Shown in pieces: positions 5,889-9,770 of a stretch of 9,770 nucleotides of DNA. Position numbers and translations under genes: made by a program. Where the stretch lies: positions 1 to 9,770 of the forward strand of contig JAKSCP010000185.1 in NCBI GenBank assembly GCA_022360535.1, given 5' to 3'. This stretch comes from Pseudomonadales bacterium. Lineage in GTDB: Bacteria; Pseudomonadota; Gammaproteobacteria; Pseudomonadales; Pseudohongiellaceae. The notes under the pieces are model-generated. The model searched no databases. It was not told the DNA's origin and saw only the letters and a list, made by a program, of their open reading frames with translations. How positions within the stretch are numbered: position 1 is the first letter of the stretch; each line of letters begins with the position of its first letter.

Positions 5889-7085
5889 GTGATTGATAGA
5901 ACTATCATAACAACCCTTATACTTTCTGCGTGCAGTATCGCCATTCCACCGAAGCAAGCGCAGGCGGCCGAACTCCTCGGTGGAGTACAGGTTCTTATTG
6001 GTCCGGAAGAAGTGATAGACGAAGATGTCTATGCTTTTGCTGGGCGGGTGCTTGTAGAGGGCACCATAAACGGTGATCTGGTGGCTGCAGGAGAAAACAT
6101 TGAGATCACTGGTTCAGTCAATGGTGACCTAATCGTTGCGGGCAGGGCGATCAGTATTAGCGGCACAGTCGAAGATGACATTCGCGCAGCAGGCGCTGAG
6201 CTGCAATTCTCCTCTGGAATTGGCGGAGACTTAATCACTGCCGGAAACGAGATCATCATTGAAACCGAGGTTGTGGTTGGCGAAGACGTTGTCGCAGGCG
6301 GCAATAGCGTAGTCTCCAGAGGTATTGTCGAAGGTGACATGGAACTTAATGCCGTAGAAGCCAACATAATTGGCACTGTACAAGGTAATGTGCAGGCAAC
6401 GGTGGAAGAAGACCTGATTCTTGGGCCCGAAGCTAGCATTGGAGGAGCGCTTACCTACACCAGCCCAAACGAAGTCATGATGAATCCTGGCTCCACAGTA
6501 TTGGGTGAGATCACCCTGCAGCCCCCGGAAATCGAAATTTTCGGTAACGCGTATCCAATATCCACATTCATAGAAATAGTTCGAACGTTTATAGATCAGA
6601 GTAAGTGGTTTCTAAGTACTTTATTGGCGGGCTTCCTACTGCTGGCACTGTTTCCTGCAACTTCGCACAACGTGGTGGCTACACTGCGCCAGTCTCCATG
6701 GCGAAGTCTGGGCATGGGCGTTTTGGTATTGGCACTGGTCCCTCTGGTGTTGTTGCTCAGCATGATTGCCATTCTGTCCATTCTGGGATCTTCAGCGTTC
6801 CCAATTATTGCAGTGCCCGGCATCGTCTACGCCGGACTGCTACTCCTGGCGAAACCACTGGTCGCCGTCGCTGTTGGAGGCTACGTCGCTGAGTTTTCCA
6901 GGGGTAACGAGCAATCTTCCCCCAGGACCGGACTGGTGATCGGTGCTGCGTTATTGGCAGTGCTGGGCTGTTTCCCCTATGTAGATTCCATCGTTGGCTG
7001 GCTAACTCTCCTGTTTGGATTTGGTATGTGGCTACTGTTTTTCCATCGCAACTATCGTGAGGCGCGAGCAGCACACTCCGCTTAG
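5889..7085 (+). CDS. Exported bactofilin-like (polymer-forming) protein with C-terminal membrane helices
   Basis: This 398-residue protein starts at GTG 5889 behind GAGG (5878-5881) with 7 nt spacing. The N-terminus is hydrophobic (residues 5-19). It could be a Sec signal cut after AQA27 or, because LSAC (12-15) fits a lipobox, a lipoprotein signal. Residues about 40-210 form a beta-helix-like repeat of 17 residues with GD-hydrophobic-x-x-x-G at 62, 79, 96, 113, 132, 149 and 166. The Asp recurs at 46, 63, 80, 97, 114, 133 and 150. This resembles bactofilin rungs. From about residue 239 it has several hydrophobic helices (near 239-256, 273-299, 303-334 and 348-386) and ends in a basic tail (HRNYREARAAHSA). 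Canonical bactofilins are short and cytoplasmic; this one seems to place the helix outside the inner membrane. Its function is unknown, perhaps a scaffold of the envelope. It is transcribed in the same direction as the ABC genes but 215 bp away. Confidence 0.85.
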   Translation: MIDRTIITTLILSACSIAIPPKQAQAAELLGGVQVLIGPEEVIDEDVYAFAGRVLVEGTINGDLVAAGENIEITGSVNGDLIVAGRAISISGTVEDDIRAAGAELQFSSGIGGDLITAGNEIIIETEVVVGEDVVAGGNSVVSRGIVEGDMELNAVEANIIGTVQGNVQATVEEDLILGPEASIGGALTYTSPNEVMMNPGSTVLGEITLQPPEIEIFGNAYPISTFIEIVRTFIDQSKWFLSTLLAGFLLLALFPATSHNVVATLRQSPWRSLGMGVLVLALVPLVLLLSMIAILSILGSSAFPIIAVPGIVYAGLLLLAKPLVAVAVGGYVAEFSRGNEQSSPRTGLVIGAALLAVLGCFPYVDSIVGWLTLLFGFGMWLLFFHRNYREARAAHSA

Positions 7086-7125
7086 TTGCCATCAACTTTC
7101 CCTATTTTGATGACACCTTTAACAG

Positions 7126-7143
7126 CACTGCTCATGCGCAGTG
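7126..7143 (+). terminator. Hairpin between bactofilin-like gene and ABC genes
   Basis: CACTGC-N6-GCAGTG is a perfect 6-bp inverted repeat 40 bp after the TAG stop... no U-tract follows, so it could be a weak terminator or an operator for the ABC genes. The rest of 7086-7300 holds no gene and no convincing sigma70 pair. Confidence 0.3.
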
Positions 7144-7300
7144 ACACATACCTTATGCTCAAAAGTACCAATTCAGCGCATTGTTCGTGAGTTTTCTGAT
7201 ACATCTCAATATGGGTTTTTGGCGCTGCCTTAGACTGCAGCTAACTGCCTAATTAGTACCCAGCCTGAACCGAAACAAGATTCCAAGCGACCTCAACGCC

Positions 7301-8035
7301 ATGACATCAACTGCAGAAAACCTGGCTCATGCCCCAGCTGTTTTAACCACCAAGGATTTGTGCAAACAGTATCCGATGGGTGAGATCACGGTCCATGCTC
7401 TGAAGAATGTAGATTTTGAACTCCGAGAAAGCGAGATGACCGTACTCCTTGGAGCCTCTGGTAGCGGCAAGTCAACGTTGCTCAACATTGTTGGAGGTCT
7501 CGATGTGGCAACCAGCGGTTCTGTCATTTACCACGGGCGCAACCTATCAGACTTCAGCAATCGGGAACTGACCGAGTACAGACGATTTCACGTAGGTTTC
7601 GTTTTTCAGTTTTACAACCTGATATCCAGTCTCACCGCGAAAGAAAACGTTGCACTGGTAACCGACATAGCGTCGGACCCAATGCAACCGGAAGAAGCCC
7701 TGGAACTTGTCGGCCTTTCGGAACGAGTTGACCACTTCCCTTCTCAGCTGTCGGGCGGCGAACAACAGCGGGTCGCCATTGCCAGGGCAATAGCAAAACG
7801 TCCGAGTATCCTGCTGTGTGACGAACCAACAGGCGCACTTGATGCGGAAACGGGCAAGTTGGTGTTATCAGTCCTGGACCAGGTGAACTGTGAAACCAAT
7901 ACAACCACAGCGATTATTACTCACAACGCTTCCATTGGCGCGCTGGGTGATGTGGTAGTGCGCATGCGCAGCGGTGAGATTGCTGAACGCATCGAAAATG
8001 AATCACGCGCCAGCGTGGATGATATCGAGTGGTAG
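7301..8035 (+). CDS. ABC exporter ATP-binding protein, LolD/MacB type
   Basis: This 244-residue nucleotide-binding domain is complete: Walker A GASGSGKST (51-59), Q-loop Gln103 in FVFQFYNL, signature LSGGEQQR (150-157), Walker B ILLCDE (170-175) with catalytic Glu175, D-loop GALD (178-181) and switch His208 in IITHN. The FQFYNL Q-loop and the GGLD segment (65-68) match the LolD/MacB/FtsE-like group that works with FtsX-type permeases. It would sit on the cytoplasmic face of the inner membrane and power a mechanotransmission exporter together with the following permease. The substrate is unknown. The ATG at 7301 has no clear Shine-Dalgarno; the 20-residue leader before LTTKDLCKQYP is poorly constrained, and the nearest in-frame stop upstream is at about 7250. 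The gene ends inside the next gene's start. Confidence 0.94.
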   Translation: MTSTAENLAHAPAVLTTKDLCKQYPMGEITVHALKNVDFELRESEMTVLLGASGSGKSTLLNIVGGLDVATSGSVIYHGRNLSDFSNRELTEYRRFHVGFVFQFYNLISSLTAKENVALVTDIASDPMQPEEALELVGLSERVDHFPSQLSGGEQQRVAIARAIAKRPSILLCDEPTGALDAETGKLVLSVLDQVNCETNTTTAIITHNASIGALGDVVVRMRSGEIAERIENESRASVDDIEW

Positions 8036-9770
8036 TGTTTTGTCTTCCTTAAATCGCAAATTACTAAGGGAACTGTGGAAACTTAAAGGCCAGGTAATCT
8101 CGATCGCCCTGGTGGTAGCGGTTGGGGTCATGTCAATCGTAACCATGCGCGGGAGTTTTGACTCCCTGCTGCTGGCTCAACAGCAATACTATCGGGAATC
8201 CCGCTTTGCCGATGTCTGGGTTTCACTGGTGCGCGCTCCTCAGGTGCTGCTACCTAGCCTGGAAGCAATCCCTGGAGTAGATACGGCAGACACACGGGTC
8301 ACCTTCCTTGCCACCTTGGATCTAGATGACACTGGCGTGCCCTCCCATGGTCGCTTTGTCTCCATCCCCGACAACGGCAGACCAGCTCTCAATGATCTGC
8401 ATATCCTGCGCGGTCGCTATATCAACGCCGGCGCCAATCATGAAGTGGTAATCAGCGAGAATTTCGCAGAAGCCCGCGGCTTTCAGCCAGGTGATGAAGT
8501 GCGTGCAATTATCAACGGCCGTGCACGCGAGCTGGAAATTGTTGGCATCGGTGTGACACCCGAATACATCTACGCCATTCCACCAGGCGGCCTGTATCCA
8601 GAGGATGAACGTTATGGCGTATTTTGGGCCAGTCGTGATGCACTGGGACCTGCCTTTGACATGGAAGGGGCATTCAATGAAGCGTTTGTCACTCTGACGC
8701 CAGATGCCAATGAACAAGCGGTTATCGAAAGCATAGATGATTTGTTAGAGCCTTATGGTGGACTCGGGGCCTACTCACGTGCCGACCAGCCTTCCAATCT
8801 CATTTTGGAAGCAGAAATCGATCAGAATCGAGTGACTGGAGCGGCTATCCCGATGATTTTCCTGGGCGTGGCCGTGTTTCTTCTCTACCTGGTTCTTGGC
8901 AGGTTGATCGCAACTCAACGCGGTGAAATCGCTGTTCTCAAAGCGTTTGGCTATACCGATTGGGAAGTGGGTACCCATTTTCTGATGTTCGCTGTAGTAG
9001 CGGTACTTGTCGGCGGCGTCTTAGGGTCTGCGGGCGGTTTGATTTTGGGGGACAGCTACATCGCCATGTATGCCCAGTATTTCAAGATACCCGATCTTGC
9101 CTATACCCCCTCCACCGGTCTCCTGGTCTTTGCGTTCTTCACCTGCGTCCTGGGCGCTTTTGCCGGCGCGATGGCAGCAGTGCGACGAGCGATTTTATTG
9201 CCTCCGGCAGAAGCCATGCGCCCAGAGGCCCCGGCCCGTTTCAAAGCGGGAGTAGTGGAAAAACTGGAAATAGGAAATCTGGTAGGTTCAGCCGGTCGCA
9301 TGGTGCTGCGTAACTTCGAACGCAAACCAGTGCAGGGATTCTTCTCAGCCCTTGGTATCGGCATGGCAGTAGCAATTCTCACCATGGGTTTTTTCATGTT
9401 TGACAGCGTGCAGCACATGATGGATCTGCAGTTTCACCATGTGCAACGCGAAGACCTGGCTCTCACCTTCAGAGAACAACTCCCTGATTCCGTCCGCCAT
9501 GAGCTATCGAATATAGAAGGTGTCACTCGAGTCGAGACTATACGGACTGTAGCTGCCCGATTGCGATCGGGGCACCTGGAAGATGAAATAGCCATCATGG
9601 GCCTGGACCCGGGCAGTCAGTTGCGACGCATCATCAATGCAGACGGCGCTGAGATACCTCTCCCCACTTCGGGGTTGGTGCTCAGTAAGATGCTGGCCGA
9701 CCGCCTGCAAGTGGAACCCGGCGATGAACTCGTTGTCGAGTTCCTACAGGACGAAAGACTCACCACCACC
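8019..9770 (+). CDS. ABC exporter permease, FtsX/MacB-like (5' part, runs off window end)
   Basis: An open frame from ATG 8019 reaches the last base (584 codons, no stop). It overlaps the ATPase by 17 bp. An alternative start is TTG 8040, just after the ATPase stop, giving MSSLNRKLLRELWKLKGQ, which resembles how relatives begin. Neither start has a strong ribosome site. From 8019, a first membrane helix lies at about 25-42, then a periplasmic MacB-core-like domain (about 55-270). A first FtsX unit follows with helices near 275-298, 320-345 and 365-388, containing QRGEIAVLKAFGYTDWEV (300-317), the FtsX-family signature. After PPAEAMRP (395-402) a second half begins, with a helix near 440-462 and another periplasmic domain. 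Full members of about 780-800 residues have two FtsX units, so roughly a quarter is missing. It is probably an inner-membrane exporter subunit; a HlyD-type adaptor may follow downstream. Confidence 0.9.
   Translation, partial: MISSGSVLSSLNRKLLRELWKLKGQVISIALVVAVGVMSIVTMRGSFDSLLLAQQQYYRESRFADVWVSLVRAPQVLLPSLEAIPGVDTADTRVTFLATLDLDDTGVPSHGRFVSIPDNGRPALNDLHILRGRYINAGANHEVVISENFAEARGFQPGDEVRAIINGRARELEIVGIGVTPEYIYAIPPGGLYPEDERYGVFWASRDALGPAFDMEGAFNEAFVTLTPDANEQAVIESIDDLLEPYGGLGAYSRADQPSNLILEAEIDQNRVTGAAIPMIFLGVAVFLLYLVLGRLIATQRGEIAVLKAFGYTDWEVGTHFLMFAVVAVLVGGVLGSAGGLILGDSYIAMYAQYFKIPDLAYTPSTGLLVFAFFTCVLGAFAGAMAAVRRAILLPPAEAMRPEAPARFKAGVVEKLEIGNLVGSAGRMVLRNFERKPVQGFFSALGIGMAVAILTMGFFMFDSVQHMMDLQFHHVQREDLALTFREQLPDSVRHELSNIEGVTRVETIRTVAARLRSGHLEDEIAIMGLDPGSQLRRIINADGAEIPLPTSGLVLSKMLADRLQVEPGDELVVEFLQDERLTTT

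Noticed and set aside
6029..6439. Minus-strand open frame (136 codons) rich in Ser, Thr and Pro
   Set aside because: It is the antisense shadow of the regular repeat of the bactofilin-like gene; the low complexity follows from the repeat.
7249..7256. CTAATTAG palindrome, also present near 3940
   Set aside because: An 8-bp AT-rich palindrome is expected by chance and its two contexts differ.
8322..8717. Minus-strand open frame (131 codons) opposite the permease
   Set aside because: The plus frame encodes a continuous FtsX-type permease with expected membrane helices; no family signal in the antisense frame.
1..9770. CRISPR array, tRNA, rRNA, transposon ends, integrase or toxin-antitoxin pair
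   Set aside because: No evenly spaced direct repeats, no cloverleaf-like sequence, no mobile-element protein and no small paired genes were seen.

Overview
The window looks like a chromosomal segment of a Gram-negative bacterium, probably a gammaproteobacterium. This is inferred from three things: exported proteins with Sec-type signals, a LolD/MacB-type ABC exporter of the inner membrane, and compact same-strand gene clusters with Shine-Dalgarno sites. No rRNA, tRNA, transposase, integrase, CRISPR array or phage gene is visible, so species-level placement is not possible from the sequence alone.

Left part (1-3876, minus strand): five genes run in the same direction. In transcription order they are a small MAPEG-family membrane protein (3876-3490), an exported cupin (3423-2932), a thiolase-like protein of the TLP1/SCP-x type (2920-1379), a short-chain dehydrogenase of the retinol-dehydrogenase/WWOX-like group (1256-291), and the first 97 codons of a type I glyceraldehyde-3-phosphate dehydrogenase that continues beyond base 1. 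The cupin and thiolase-like genes are 11 bp apart. The SDR stop and GAPDH start share one base (TGATG). A 122 bp gap before the SDR may hold a secondary promoter. No substrate can be assigned to the cluster.

Middle part (3877-5709): a divergent intergenic region carries a good sigma70-like promoter for an exported, multidomain calcineurin-like metallophosphoesterase (4024-5709). ATTGG/CCAAT half-sites are interleaved with this promoter, and one pair forms a hairpin that covers the Shine-Dalgarno sequence.

Right part (5889-9770, plus strand): first comes an exported or lipidated bactofilin-like beta-helix protein with a regular 17-residue repeat, an Asp ladder and C-terminal membrane helices (5889-7085). 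After a 215 bp spacer with a hairpin comes an ABC exporter pair: a LolD/MacB-type ATPase (7301-8035) and an overlapping FtsX-type permease that runs off the window end (from 8019). The pair probably continues downstream, possibly with an HlyD-type adaptor, which cannot be seen here.

The most unusual items are the periplasmic/membrane bactofilin-like protein, the thiolase-fold protein without the nucleophilic cysteine in its redox/lipid-type gene cluster, and the ATTGG/CCAAT regulatory arrangement. None is proof of a new system. Most of the window reads as ordinary metabolic and envelope genes.
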